From Atopostipes sp963558565 (lineage in GTDB: Bacteria > Bacillota > Bacilli > Lactobacillales > Carnobacteriaceae_A): 64,000 nucleotides of DNA. Below the pieces are notes generated by a model, which saw only the letters and a program-made list of their open reading frames with translations, made no database searches and was not told the DNA's origin. The stretch is from contig CAUWGX010000003.1 of the NCBI GenBank assembly GCA_963558565.1, positions 62,001 to 126,000 on the forward strand, in the 5' to 3' direction. Positions 18,207 through 27,650 of the stretch are shown one piece after another; position 1 is the stretch's first letter, and each line of letters opens with the position of its first letter. The position numbers were made by a program, and so were the translations under genes.

Positions 18207-18884
18207 CTAAGGATGAACGACAATCGCCTCTTTTAATTGTTCAAAAGTCGCTTCTCCTATTCCTGATACTTCTTTTAGTTCTTCAATCGTTTGAAAATGG
18301 CCGTTCTCTTCCCGATAAGAAAGAATACTTTCTGCTTTAGAATCACCGATGCCATTTAAGGTCGTCAATTCTGCTTTATCTGCACGGTTAAGATCCACTT
18401 GAGTCGTCGCTTCTTCACTCGTATCTGCAGCCTCTGTTGGTATTAAATGTTCCATCTCCACTCCTTCTTCTCCTACTTCGGGTACATAGATCACCATTTG
18501 ATCTTCAAGGATTTGGGCTAGATTTACTGCGTTTTGTTCCGCTTCTTCCTGAAACCCTTCCGCTTTCTCAATAACATCAACAACTCGACTATTTGGTGCC
18601 ATCTGATAGACTCCAGGAGAATTAACCGCCCCCTTCACATCGACGATCAATTCTTCCGCTGTATTTTCTGCCTCGTTACTTTCAGCGTTTGCAGCTTCTT
18701 CTGGCTCTACTTCCAACTCCGTTTCCGCTAATAATTCCTCATATACTTCTTCCGTTGACTCTTCTTCTGACTGATTTGGTAAAAACTGCCAAAGCACCAC
18801 TCCTAAAAGAAACACCACTATGCCTGCTAATGCAAGCATAATAAATTTTCTTTTTTCTTCTATAAAGGCCAATATTTCTTCCAA
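18207..18884 (-). CDS. comEA: Competence DNA receptor ComEA
   Basis: ComEA is a membrane-anchored receptor that binds double-stranded DNA and passes it to ComEC. A single N-terminal membrane segment (FIMLALAGIVVFLLGVVLW) is followed by a very acidic linker, an SLBB domain (LIVDVKGAVNSPGVYQMAPN) and a C-terminal helix-hairpin-helix domain (VDLNRADKAELTTLNGIGDSKA, repeated as VSGIGEATFEQLK). I favour TTG 18884, with AGGTG 6 bases upstream; the GTG at 18893 lies within that ribosome site. First gene of the comEA-comEB-comEC-holA run. Confidence 0.93.
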   Translation of the reverse strand: MEEILAFIEEKRKFIMLALAGIVVFLLGVVLWQFLPNQSEEESTEEVYEELLAETELEVEPEEAANAESNEAENTAEELIVDVKGAVNSPGVYQMAPNSRVVDVIEKAEGFQEEAEQNAVNLAQILEDQMVIYVPEVGEEGVEMEHLIPTEAADTSEEATTQVDLNRADKAELTTLNGIGDSKAESILSYREENGHFQTIEELKEVSGIGEATFEQLKEAIVVHP

Positions 18885-18973
18885 TTCTCTCACCTACTTT
18901 TTTTAAGCCTCTACTATATATATTGCCTAAAATTTCGGAATTTCACGAAAAAAGTTTAAATAAATGACAAAAA

Positions 18974-19012
18974 AATTCCGAAAGCTCATACCTATCATGA
19001 TCTTCCGGAATT
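18974..19012 (-). terminator. Terminator after the sepM-like gene
   Basis: The stem AATTCCGGAAG / CTTTCGGAATT is followed on the minus strand by seven Ts. It separates the sepM-coaD-rsmD unit from the com operon. Confidence 0.85.
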
Positions 19013-19046
19013 CTTATTCATTTATATTTAAAAATAATGCAGGAAC

Positions 19047-20180
19047 TTAGCTCGCTGGACGTTCAAAAAGCGCCACTTCTTTTTCAACATAATTAAACGT
19101 ATGATTCACGCTATTTCTCTGTATTTGCCCTTGAGCAGCTTGTTCGGCTTTTAATTGCTCTAAAAATTCAAGCGCGTCTGCAAAGTTTTCTATAGGAATG
19201 ATTTCCATCTCGGTTCCAATCGCTTCCGCCGTTTCTACGGCTGCATCATAGTTCGAAATAGTTTCCGGAAAGACCTCTAATACTTCTTCCGGGATTTCGT
19301 CATCGGGCGCTAGAAAATATTCTGCACCTTCTTTATCGGCCGCGACAATTTTCTTTTCAATCCCCCCGATGCGTCCAACCGTGCCATCAGGAGCGATCGT
19401 GCCGGTACCGGCTATTTTGTGTTCTTTAGGAATATCTTCCTGAATGAGTTGTTTATAAATTTGCAAGGAAAACATTAAGCCCGCTGAAGGGCCCCCGATT
19501 TCGCCAGAATGAATTTCGACATGAGGATTTGTTGAAAGGCTCGTATTATCGACTAAACCAATCCCAATCCCTGGCACGCCAGATTCAAGTAACATTAAAT
19601 CTCCGGTAGCTGTTCGCAGCTCGCCTTCGTGTTCGAATTCAATCTCTACGGTATCATCGACTTCCAAACCGCTCACGTATTCAATAAACTCATGCGAACT
19701 TTGAAAGCGTTGGCCATTCACTGCTTGGACCGTATCCCCCACAGCCAAGGCATCCGCAAAGTCTGATTCTTCTAACACTTGTAAAACATAAACGCCATTG
19801 TACTGTAGTTCATAATCCATATCGGCGGCATCAAAAGCGACTTGAATCGCCGTGTTTCCCGAACTATTCATGTGATATTGTTGGATAATATCATATTCAT
19901 GAAAATCTTCCACATCTCCAAATAGTTCTTGTTCGCTAATCAGATCGCGATAAGGCCGTACACTCGTTAAGGCGGTCATCGGCGTGGCTTGTTGGATGCC
20001 GACCGTTGTGATATAAAATTCTCCTGGATCTTCTGAGAATTGTTGATCCACTTCTACCATCTCATCCAGACCAAATGCTGTGCCCGGGCTTTCGATATAA
20101 AACGGAATCGGTTGAAAAGCAAACAAATAAACAGCCAGTATAATGAGCACACCTTTGAACCAAGTAGGTATTTTTTTCAT
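19047..20180 (-). CDS. ylbL: PDZ-domain membrane serine protease, SepM/YlbL family
   Basis: The 377-residue protein has one N-terminal membrane segment (GVLIILAVYLFAFQPIPFYI), a PDZ domain (about residues 120-200, YVLQVLEESDFADALAVGD) and a C-terminal Lon-type (S16) protease domain. The catalytic serine is in GGPSAGLMFSLQIY and the lysine of the Ser-Lys dyad in IGGIEKKIVAADKEGA. In streptococci SepM trims the competence pheromone; other members degrade membrane-associated proteins, so the substrate here is unknown. It forms a unit with coaD (20 bases) and rsmD, a common Firmicute order. Confidence 0.93.
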   Translation of the reverse strand: MKKIPTWFKGVLIILAVYLFAFQPIPFYIESPGTAFGLDEMVEVDQQFSEDPGEFYITTVGIQQATPMTALTSVRPYRDLISEQELFGDVEDFHEYDIIQQYHMNSSGNTAIQVAFDAADMDYELQYNGVYVLQVLEESDFADALAVGDTVQAVNGQRFQSSHEFIEYVSGLEVDDTVEIEFEHEGELRTATGDLMLLESGVPGIGIGLVDNTSLSTNPHVEIHSGEIGGPSAGLMFSLQIYKQLIQEDIPKEHKIAGTGTIAPDGTVGRIGGIEKKIVAADKEGAEYFLAPDDEIPEEVLEVFPETISNYDAAVETAEAIGTEMEIIPIENFADALEFLEQLKAEQAAQGQIQRNSVNHTFNYVEKEVALFERPAS

Positions 20181-20200
20181 TCAATCATCCCTATTTCTCG

Positions 20201-20692
20201 TCACATTTTCTTGTATTTTTCTTTCATTTTTTCAGAAATGGTTTTAGGAACCATCTGGGAAACATCGCCATCAAATTGCGCAATTTCCTTAATCAATGAA
20301 GAGCTAACAAACCGATACTGTTCATCTGCCATTAAAAAGACCGATTCAATATCTGGTGCTTGTGTTTTATTCATGGAAGCAATGTTCATCTCATATTCCA
20401 TATCTGTCACCGAACGGATGCCACGCAACATGACCGTTGCTTTTTCTTGACGTGCCAAGTCCACCGTTAAACCATCTGTATGGCGGATCACTCGAACATT
20501 TTCTAATGCATTTTCTTCGATGACTTCCGTAATCATTTCTAATTTCTCTTCCGGTGTAAATAACGCTTGTTTAGACGTATTAGTCCCAATCGCCACAATG
20601 ATTTCTTCAAACATTTTCGAAGCTCGTTCTAAAATATTTAAATGCCCCATCGTAAAGGGATCAAAACTTCCTGCATAAATTGCCTTTGTCAT
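20201..20692 (-). CDS. coaD: Phosphopantetheine adenylyltransferase
   Basis: CoaD transfers AMP from ATP to 4'-phosphopantetheine, the penultimate step of coenzyme A synthesis. The 163-residue protein shows the nucleotidyltransferase motif GSFDPFTMGHLNIL and the RGIRSVTDMEYEMNIA region. AAAGGAG precedes the ATG. Together with coaBC it gives two CoA genes in this window. Confidence 0.97.
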   Translation of the reverse strand: MTKAIYAGSFDPFTMGHLNILERASKMFEEIIVAIGTNTSKQALFTPEEKLEMITEVIEENALENVRVIRHTDGLTVDLARQEKATVMLRGIRSVTDMEYEMNIASMNKTQAPDIESVFLMADEQYRFVSSSLIKEIAQFDGDVSQMVPKTISEKMKEKYKKM

Positions 20693-20693
20693 C

Positions 20694-21248
20694 TTAAACT
20701 CCTTTTTGGTAAATCGTTAGTTTGGTATTTCTATATTCACGTTCTTGCCACAGTGGTACCCCTTCAATTTCTTCAGGAAGCACGACATCGTCTGCGGTTT
20801 CGCAAGCAATCAGCGCAACGTCAGTCAATAAATCTTGAGTGACAATTTTTCGAATATCTTCTTCGATGTTTTCTTCCCCATAAGGAGGATCTAAGAAAAC
20901 AAGTGTAAATCTTTCATGACGGTTCGCCAATTGATTTAAGGCAGCATCGGCTGAAGTTTGAAGCGTCTCAAACTTATTCGCTTCTTGCGTCATTTCAATG
21001 TTTTCAGTGATGATTTGCATCGCTGAATGACTTTTATCGACTAAAATGGCTTCGTCCATGCCGCGCGAAACAGCTTCGATCCCAAGCGCTCCACTTCCCG
21101 CGTATAAATCTAACACTTTGCCTCCTTTAAAATAAGGTCCAATCACATTAAAAAGTGTTTCTTTTATTTTATCTCCTGTGGGTCTTGTAAAGTGCCCCGG
21201 TAAGCTTTCCAGTGGACGTCCACCATAGGTTCCTGAAATAACTCGCAT
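20694..21248 (-). CDS. rsmD: 16S rRNA (guanine(966)-N2)-methyltransferase
   Basis: RsmD methylates G966 of 16S rRNA in the 30S subunit. The protein (184 aa) begins MRVISGTYGGRPLESLPG and has the SAM-binding motif VLDLYAGSGALGIEAVSRG and the catalytic DPPYGEE. It precedes coaD by a single base, so the two are co-translated. Confidence 0.95.
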   Translation of the reverse strand: MRVISGTYGGRPLESLPGHFTRPTGDKIKETLFNVIGPYFKGGKVLDLYAGSGALGIEAVSRGMDEAILVDKSHSAMQIITENIEMTQEANKFETLQTSADAALNQLANRHERFTLVFLDPPYGEENIEEDIRKIVTQDLLTDVALIACETADDVVLPEEIEGVPLWQEREYRNTKLTIYQKGV

Positions 21249-21266
21249 AATATCCCCTTACTTATC

Positions 21267-21629
21267 TTAATAATCAAGTGTAAAATGATCCGAAAAAGTT
21301 TCCACTTTTTCTTTGCGTTTCTTTTGATCAATTTCTTTTTGCATCTCTGATAGTACATCGTCATATTTTATCGGTAAATCTTTTAAAGATGATTGCTCGA
21401 CTGCTTTTACATAATTTTCTTTTTCTAAGCGTTCTATAATAGCATCTAAATTTTTAGTCTCTACATATAAAAGCGCATAATCCATCTTGTCCGACACATA
21501 ATGAAGGAGACCATGATTCATTAAACGCTTCACGTTTCTTTTGGATTTTAACCAAATAACTAATCCCGTTCGATCTTCAAAAGCTGACTCTGTATTGATA
21601 TTTTTTAAATCTTTCATTTTTTGGCTCAT
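21267..21629 (-). CDS. ylbG: YlbG family DUF2129 protein
   Basis: A 120-residue cytoplasmic protein of unknown function, conserved beside rsmD and typA in Firmicutes. The DUF2129 core is recognisable (RTGLVIWLKSKRNVKRLMNHG, then YVSDKMDYALLYV), followed by a charged tail. The ribosome site AAAGGA abuts ATG 21629; ATG 21617 is an alternative start. The family is clear; no molecular function is known to me. Confidence 0.85.
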   Translation of the reverse strand: MSQKMKDLKNINTESAFEDRTGLVIWLKSKRNVKRLMNHGLLHYVSDKMDYALLYVETKNLDAIIERLEKENYVKAVEQSSLKDLPIKYDDVLSEMQKEIDQKKRKEKVETFSDHFTLDY

Positions 21630-21671
21630 TCCTTTTTGTAACTTCCTTCATTATAACAGAATATAATAAAA

Positions 21672-21730
21672 ATCTCTTGGTAGAGTGATCTTTCCATCGC
21701 GTAATGGAAACAACGAACTAACCAAGAGAT
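21672..21730 (-). terminator. Terminator after typA
   Basis: A long stem ATCTCTTGGT / ACCAAGAGAT encloses an inner TTTCCAT/ATGGAAA hairpin. On the minus strand a TTTTTATT tract follows. Confidence 0.8.
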
Positions 21731-21858
21731 TTTATCTTATAAAATATTTATATATTCTACATCGTTGATTTTCATAAGAATTATCTCTTCTAAAGCTCTG
21801 TCCGATTATAACATAACTTTTATAAGGATCCGATTCTTCTAAATGAAAAAATCAATTA

Positions 21859-23691
21859 TTATTTATCTTTATTTTTGTTTGCTTTCGCACGTTGGTTTGT
21901 ATCTAAAATCATTTTACGTAAACGAACAGCTTTTGGTGTTACTTCACAATATTCATCGTCTTCAATAAAGTTCATCGATTCTTCAAGGGTTAAGTGACGA
22001 GGCTCTTTAATCACACTTGTTTGGTCTTTATTTGCAGAGCGTACGTTTGTTTTTTGTTTTTGACGAGTTAAGTTAATCGCCAAATCATTTTCGCGGTTGT
22101 TTTCACCGACGATCATTCCTTCATAAACTTCTGTACCCGGTTCAACAAAAATAGTTCCTCGGTCTTCTAAGTTCATAATACTGTAAGTGGTCACTTTACC
22201 ATTGTCAGTAGAAACTAAAGCTCCATTACGGCGACCTGTAATGACTTCATCAATGACTGGTAAATATTCACTGAATGAATGGTTCAGGATGCCGTATCCA
22301 TGAGTAATCGATAGAAACTCATTGGTAAAGCCGATTAAACCACGAGAAGGTGCTTGGAAAAATAGACGAACTTGCCCATTCCCAAAGTTTTCCATCTCTT
22401 GCATTACAGCTTTTCTTGAACTTAATCGTTCAATCACAGCGCCCATGTACTCTTCAGGTGTATCGATTTGAACATCTTCGAAAGGCTCACAAGTCGTTCC
22501 ATCAATTTCTTTTAGAATAACTTTTGGACGTGAAACTTGTAATTCAAAACCTTCACGACGCATATTCTCGATCAGAATGGATAAGTGTAACTCCCCACGA
22601 CCAGAAACAACCCAAGCATCTGGTGATTCTGTTGGTTCTACTTTTAGTGAGACATCTGTTTGTAGTTGTGTTTTTAATCTTTCTTCAATTTTACTTGAAG
22701 TCACCCATTTACCATCGCGACCTGCGAAAGGTGAGTTATTCACTACAAAAGTCATTTGTAAAGTAGGTTCATCAATGTGTAAAGCTGGAAGTGGATCTAA
22801 ATGATCCGTTGGAGTCACTGTTTCTCCGACAAAAATGTCTTCAAAACCTGCGATCGCTACAATATCTCCAGCTTTTGCGGTTTCAATTTCTCGTCTTTCC
22901 AGACCAAAGAACCCAAAGAGTTGTGTGACACGGAATGTTTTGGCTGATCCATCTAGTTTATTTAAACTAACGTTATCTCCGACACTAATTTCGCCGCGGA
23001 AGATACGGCCAACTCCAATACGTCCGACATAATCATTGTAATCCAGTAAAGACACTTGGAATTGTAGAGGTTCATCGCTGTTATCAACAGGAGCAGGAAT
23101 TTCTTTTAAGATCGTTTCAAAAATAGGATCCATTGATTCTTCCTGATCGGCCGGATCATCAGAGTAGCTACTTGTCCCATTGATTGCTGAAGCATAAACC
23201 ACTGGGAATTCAAGTTGGTCATCGTCTGCATCTAATTCAATAAATAAATCAAGCACTTCATCCACTACTTTTTCAGGTTGTGCGGATGGTTTATCAATTT
23301 TGTTGACAACAACAACAGGTTGTAGTTCTTCTTCAAGTGCTTTTTGTAATACAAAGCGGGTTTGTGGCATTGGGCCTTCTGCAGAGTCGACCACTAAAAT
23401 AACACCATCAACCATTTTCATAATCCGCTCGACTTCGCCTCCGAAGTCCGCGTGGCCCGGTGTATCTAATATATTTATCACTGTATCATTGTATTCTACG
23501 GCTGTGTTTTTAGATAAGATCGTAATTCCACGTTCTTTTTCAAGTTCATCCGAGTCCATTGCTCGGTCTTCAAGTTGTTTATGTGCATCGAGAGTCGTTG
23601 ATTGTGAGAGTAATTGGTCGACTAGGGTTGTTTTACCATGGTCAACGTGTGCGATAATTGCAATATTTCTTAAATCATTTCTATATTTCAT
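21859..23691 (-). CDS. typA: Translational GTPase TypA/BipA
   Basis: A ribosome-associated EF-G-like GTPase involved in stress adaptation and 50S assembly. The 610-residue protein shows G1 AHVDHGKTTLVDQLL, switch sequence ERGITILSKNT, DTPGHADFGGEV and NKIDKPSA, then the EF-G-like beta-barrel and the unique C-terminal domain (RSANKDQTSVIKEPRHLTLEE, first part shown). It is single and transcribed alone with its own terminator. Confidence 0.97.
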   Translation of the reverse strand: MKYRNDLRNIAIIAHVDHGKTTLVDQLLSQSTTLDAHKQLEDRAMDSDELEKERGITILSKNTAVEYNDTVINILDTPGHADFGGEVERIMKMVDGVILVVDSAEGPMPQTRFVLQKALEEELQPVVVVNKIDKPSAQPEKVVDEVLDLFIELDADDDQLEFPVVYASAINGTSSYSDDPADQEESMDPIFETILKEIPAPVDNSDEPLQFQVSLLDYNDYVGRIGVGRIFRGEISVGDNVSLNKLDGSAKTFRVTQLFGFFGLERREIETAKAGDIVAIAGFEDIFVGETVTPTDHLDPLPALHIDEPTLQMTFVVNNSPFAGRDGKWVTSSKIEERLKTQLQTDVSLKVEPTESPDAWVVSGRGELHLSILIENMRREGFELQVSRPKVILKEIDGTTCEPFEDVQIDTPEEYMGAVIERLSSRKAVMQEMENFGNGQVRLFFQAPSRGLIGFTNEFLSITHGYGILNHSFSEYLPVIDEVITGRRNGALVSTDNGKVTTYSIMNLEDRGTIFVEPGTEVYEGMIVGENNRENDLAINLTRQKQKTNVRSANKDQTSVIKEPRHLTLEESMNFIEDDEYCEVTPKAVRLRKMILDTNQRAKANKNKDK

Positions 23692-23799
23692 TTTTAATCA
23701 AAATCTCCTCAATCTGATTACCTTCTGAGTAGTCAGTAAAAAATACTTAAGTAGTTTAACAGTATTCGGTTGCGAACACAATCTTTCTTTTTCAAAAAA

Positions 23800-24582
23800 T
23801 TAGATCATTTTTTGTATCTCTTTATTTGCAGTGGGCGTTCCCATAATTGTTGGTTGAGTATTTAGTAAATCGATCGGCGAACCATCAAATTCTGTAAGCA
23901 CACCGCCATTTTCTTCAACCAGGATTAAACCAGGGGCAACATCCCAAGGTTTCAGCCCATAAGAAACATAAGCCACAACACTACCTTTCGCTAATTCCGT
24001 GGCTTCAATACCGGCTGAGCCAATGGTGCGAACGCCCATGGCTTGCTTCGTAATTTCTGTGTTTAAGTTTACTTGTTTGTCAGAAAGGTACATACTATTG
24101 GAAGCAAATAAACCATCTTTTAAAGGGGTGTCTGACATCTTTGGCAATAGTTGGTCGTTACAATAAACGCCTTTTCCTTTAATTGCCCAATACAACTCGT
24201 CACGCATGACATCGTAAACATACGCTTGCTGGCCAATTCCTTTTTCATAGACGGCCAACATTACCGCGAAATTTTCTTCTTGTAGTACAAAATTTAAAGT
24301 TCCATCAATAGGATCCAGAAACCAGACTGTATTTTCTGCTAGATTAATATCTCCTATTTTATCCCCATAACCTTCTTCACTTACAATTTGGTCCCCAGGA
24401 AAATGAGATTGAATTTGTTCTACAAAATCCCTTTCGATTTGTCGATCCATATTTGTGACAAGGTCATTGCGTTTTGTTTTTGTTTCGACATTTAAGTCGG
24501 ATTTTAAAGATTCTTTGATATCAGCGGCAGCTTTTTTTAACCATTCTTTGATTAAAGTATCTCTTTTATCGATCAGTGACAT
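23800..24582 (-). CDS. Inositol monophosphatase family protein
   Basis: A magnesium-dependent phosphatase of the IMPase/SuhB/CysQ superfamily, 260 aa. Metal ligands are visible in IVSEEGYG and WFLDPIDGTLNFV, and the late motif in GLKPWDVAPGLILVEENGG. The ribosome site AAAGGGG precedes ATG 24582. In Firmicutes this gene often neighbours typA; its natural substrate is not known here. Confidence 0.9.
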   Translation of the reverse strand: MSLIDKRDTLIKEWLKKAAADIKESLKSDLNVETKTKRNDLVTNMDRQIERDFVEQIQSHFPGDQIVSEEGYGDKIGDINLAENTVWFLDPIDGTLNFVLQEENFAVMLAVYEKGIGQQAYVYDVMRDELYWAIKGKGVYCNDQLLPKMSDTPLKDGLFASNSMYLSDKQVNLNTEITKQAMGVRTIGSAGIEATELAKGSVVAYVSYGLKPWDVAPGLILVEENGGVLTEFDGSPIDLLNTQPTIMGTPTANKEIQKMI

Positions 24583-24732
24583 CCAAACATCCCCTTTGCT
24601 ATCTTAAACTTCTTGAAGTTGTTCCTTACAACAGTATCATATTTTACCAGGAAAGTAAAAAATAAGCCACAGAAAGCCCTAGGCCATCCCTCTTCGTTTT
24701 TAATTTGTACTTTTAACTGAACATATAAAAAA

Positions 24733-24766
24733 CCAAAGGCATGCATAATTTATACAATACCTTTGG
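24733..24766 (-). terminator. Terminator of the pdh operon
   Basis: The stem CCAAAGG / CCTTTGG is followed on the minus strand by six Ts, 45 bases past the pdhD stop. Confidence 0.8.
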
Positions 24767-24811
24767 CCTTTGTTTTTTTATTTATTGTTTAAGCACTTGT
24801 CGCTCGAACAA

Positions 24812-26221
24812 TTACATATGGATTGGTTGACCTAAAGCAGCTTCTGCCGCATCCATAATCGATTCAGCTAATGTTGGGTGAGCATGAATTGTAAGTGAAA
24901 TGTCTTGAGCATTCATACCACTTTCAACGGCTAAACCTAATTCAGCAATTAAGTCTGATGCATTAGGGCCTACTACTTGAGCACCGACAATCACATTGCC
25001 TTCTTTCGTTGTTACTAGACGTACGAAACCATCTGTTTGATCGACAGAGATGGCACGTCCGTTCCCGCCGAATGGGAATTTAGTTGCTGAAACTTCTAAT
25101 CCAGCTTCTTTTGCTTCGTCTGCTGTATAACCAACAGAAGCAACTTCTGGAGAAGTAAAGGCAACTGCAGGCATTGCTCGATAATCGACCGCAACTTTTT
25201 CGCCTGAGATAGCTGCTGCAGCAATTTTCCCTTCGTAAGAAGCTTTATGTGCTAATGCAGCACCTGGAACAATGTCTCCAATGGCAAAGATACTATCCGC
25301 ACTGACTGAACGACCTTGTTCGTCTACTTTGACGAGCCCTTTATCGTCCACGTCAACTCCTGCGATTTCAAGTCCTAATTCGTCAGTGTTTGGACGACGA
25401 CCAACGGTAACGAGTACATAATCTGATTCAACCGTTTCTTCTTTACCGTCTACTTCATAAGTTACAGTAACGCCACTGTCTGTTTCTTCAGCACTTTTAG
25501 CCATTGCTTTTGTAACAATGTCAGTACCTTTTTTCTTGAAGTCATTCTCAACCAGTTTGACCATGTCTTTATCAAAACCGTTTAAGATGGAATCTAAACC
25601 TTCAAGAATCGTTACTTTAGTACCTAAGGAAGCATAGACACCTGCTAACTCACTACCGATGTATCCTCCACCGATAACAGTTAATGTTTCTGGGATTTCA
25701 TCTAATGCTAAAGCACCCGTTGAGCTTAGGATACGATCGCTCCATTCAAATCCTTTTAATTCGATTGGACGAGAACCTGTTGCTAAAATAGCATTGTTGA
25801 ACGAGTAAGATTGTGCTCCATCATCTTGCATAACACGTAGGTTATGAGTATCTACGAAAAATGCTTCACCTTCTAGAATTTCTACTTTATTTTTCTTAAG
25901 TAGCATTTCAACACCAGAAGTTAGACGGTTAACCACTTGTTCTTGTTTCCATTCTTGTGTTTTGGCGAAGTCAATTTCAACATTTTCAGCTGTAACACCA
26001 AAAACATCTGAATCTTGAGCTTGCGCATAACGTTCACTTGCAGAGATCAATGCTTTAGATGGAATACATCCAACGTTCAAGCACACTCCACCAATGAAAT
26101 CTTTCTCTACAATGGCTACTTTTTGGCCCAATTGGGAAGCTCGGATAGCGGCCACATAGCCGCCAGGTCCCGAACCTACAACAACTGTATCTAGTTCAAT
26201 TGACATATCTCCTACAACCAT
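24812..26221 (-). CDS. pdhD: Dihydrolipoyl dehydrogenase (PDH E3)
   Basis: E3 is a flavoprotein that reoxidises the dihydrolipoyl groups of E2 with NAD. The 469-residue protein shows the FAD motif VVVGSGPGGYVAAI, redox cysteines C47 and C52 in GGVCLNVGCIPSK, the NAD motif VIGGGYIGSELAGVYASLG, and the C-terminal HAHPTLAE with the catalytic histidine. ATG 26221 has AAGGTG 8 bases upstream; an internal ATG at 26206 is possible. There is no lipoyl domain at its N-terminus. Last gene of the operon. Confidence 0.97.
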   Translation of the reverse strand: MVVGDMSIELDTVVVGSGPGGYVAAIRASQLGQKVAIVEKDFIGGVCLNVGCIPSKALISASERYAQAQDSDVFGVTAENVEIDFAKTQEWKQEQVVNRLTSGVEMLLKKNKVEILEGEAFFVDTHNLRVMQDDGAQSYSFNNAILATGSRPIELKGFEWSDRILSSTGALALDEIPETLTVIGGGYIGSELAGVYASLGTKVTILEGLDSILNGFDKDMVKLVENDFKKKGTDIVTKAMAKSAEETDSGVTVTYEVDGKEETVESDYVLVTVGRRPNTDELGLEIAGVDVDDKGLVKVDEQGRSVSADSIFAIGDIVPGAALAHKASYEGKIAAAAISGEKVAVDYRAMPAVAFTSPEVASVGYTADEAKEAGLEVSATKFPFGGNGRAISVDQTDGFVRLVTTKEGNVIVGAQVVGPNASDLIAELGLAVESGMNAQDISLTIHAHPTLAESIMDAAEAALGQPIHM

Positions 26222-26233
26222 TAAATATTCACC

Positions 26234-27532
26234 TTAACCTTTCATCAATAATAATTCAGGGTTTGACAACAATTGTTTCAAGTAGTTCATGGCTTGTTGT
26301 GCAACCGCACCATCAATAATACGGTGGTCAACAACAAGTGATAGGTCTAATACCTTAGAAACAACGATTTCGCCTTCGTCATTTACAACCGGCTTGTCTG
26401 AAATAATACCTATTCCAACAATTGCTGATTCTGGGTGATTAATGATTGGTGTGAAGTGAGCTCCACCAACTGAACCAATATTAGAAATTGAGATTGAACC
26501 ATCTGACATGTCTGCACCACTTAATTTATTGTCGTGTGCTTTTGTAGAAAGTTCGATAATTTCATCGGCAATATCAAACATTGGTTTTGTATTTGCATCT
26601 TGGATAACTGGTACATAAAGACCGTTATCAGTATCTGTAGCGATCCCTACGTTATAGTAATGTTTGAATACAATTTCGTCTGTTGTATCATCTAGTGATG
26701 CGTTAAATACTGGGAATTCTTTCATCATTGCTACGACTGCTTTAACAATGTATGGCAAGAATGTAAGTTTTGTATCTTGTTCTGCCGCAATGTCTTTGAA
26801 TTTCTTACGGTGATCCCATAAGTCGTCGACAACAACTTCATCAAACAATGCGAAGGATGGAATAACTGTCGCACTTTTCGTCATTGCTTTCGCAATAGCA
26901 CGACGTGTCATTGTAAGTGGTTCGCGTGTTTCTTCATCTTCACGACCAGATTTGTAAGGAGTTAACTCTACTCCACCTACCGTTTCGCCTGTAGCCGCTG
27001 GTTGTGCTGCTGTTTCTTCTGCTGCTTGTGCACCACCTGTTGCTACGTGATTGTCGATGTCTTCTTTAAGAACACGTCCACCGTCACCTGTTGCTTGTAC
27101 TGTACTAATGTCAACGTCGTTTTCACGAGCGTATTGACGGACAGATGGCATTGCTAGAACTAATTTATTTGGATCAGAAGTAGCGACAACACCTGTTGCT
27201 TCTGTTGGTTCTTCAACGGCTTCAGTTGTTTCAGCAGGTGCTTCTTCTTCCGCTTCTTCTGCTGCTGGTGCTTCAACTTCTGCTTCACCTTCAGAACCAT
27301 CATCAATAATCATGATTGGGTCATCTACGTTAACAAGTGAACCTGCTTCTTCTAAAATACTTTCAACTGTTCCTGAAACAGGCGCAGCTAGTTCTTCAAC
27401 TGATTTATCGTTTTGGATTTCGGCAACTGAGTCGCCCTCTTCTACTTCATCGCCTTCAGCGACTAACCAATCAACGATCTCGCCTTCAGCCATTCCCTCT
27501 CCTACGTCAGGAAACTTAAATGTAAAAGCCAT
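26234..27532 (-). CDS. pdhC: Dihydrolipoamide acetyltransferase (PDH E2)
   Basis: E2 is the core of the complex and transfers the acetyl group to CoA. A single lipoyl domain (lipoyl lysine K43 in QNDKSVEE) is followed by an Ala/Glu-rich acidic linker (about 80-115), a peripheral-subunit-binding domain (about 122-158, AMPSVRQYARENDVD) and the catalytic domain with DHRIIDGAVAQ. At 432 aa it is a one-lipoyl form. A hairpin separates it from pdhB. No lipoate attachment gene is in this window. Confidence 0.97.
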   Translation of the reverse strand: MAFTFKFPDVGEGMAEGEIVDWLVAEGDEVEEGDSVAEIQNDKSVEELAAPVSGTVESILEEAGSLVNVDDPIMIIDDGSEGEAEVEAPAAEEAEEEAPAETTEAVEEPTEATGVVATSDPNKLVLAMPSVRQYARENDVDISTVQATGDGGRVLKEDIDNHVATGGAQAAEETAAQPAATGETVGGVELTPYKSGREDEETREPLTMTRRAIAKAMTKSATVIPSFALFDEVVVDDLWDHRKKFKDIAAEQDTKLTFLPYIVKAVVAMMKEFPVFNASLDDTTDEIVFKHYYNVGIATDTDNGLYVPVIQDANTKPMFDIADEIIELSTKAHDNKLSGADMSDGSISISNIGSVGGAHFTPIINHPESAIVGIGIISDKPVVNDEGEIVVSKVLDLSLVVDHRIIDGAVAQQAMNYLKQLLSNPELLLMKG

Positions 27533-27596
27533 TATATAATACTTCCCTTCTTTTCATGGATTCATTTTAAATGATCATGCTTAACTGTTTTAAATG

Positions 27597-27639
27597 AAAA
27601 GTAATCAAGAGATACCGTGAAGTATCTCTTATTACTTTT
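27597..27639 (-). promoter_or_regulatory. Strong intercistronic hairpin between pdhB and pdhC
   Basis: Arms AAAAGTAAT-AAGAGATAC and GTATCTCTTGATTACTTTT pair over about 18 bases around a 6-base loop, 11 bases past the pdhB stop. The minus-strand tail is CATTTAAAA rather than a U run. It is better read as an mRNA-stability element or partial terminator than as a full stop. Confidence 0.65.
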
Positions 27640-27650
27640 TCAAATTGAAA

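Noticed and set aside
15285..18884. Broken competence operon
   Set aside because: comEA, comEB and comEC are all full length with intact motifs, so I found no sign of decay.
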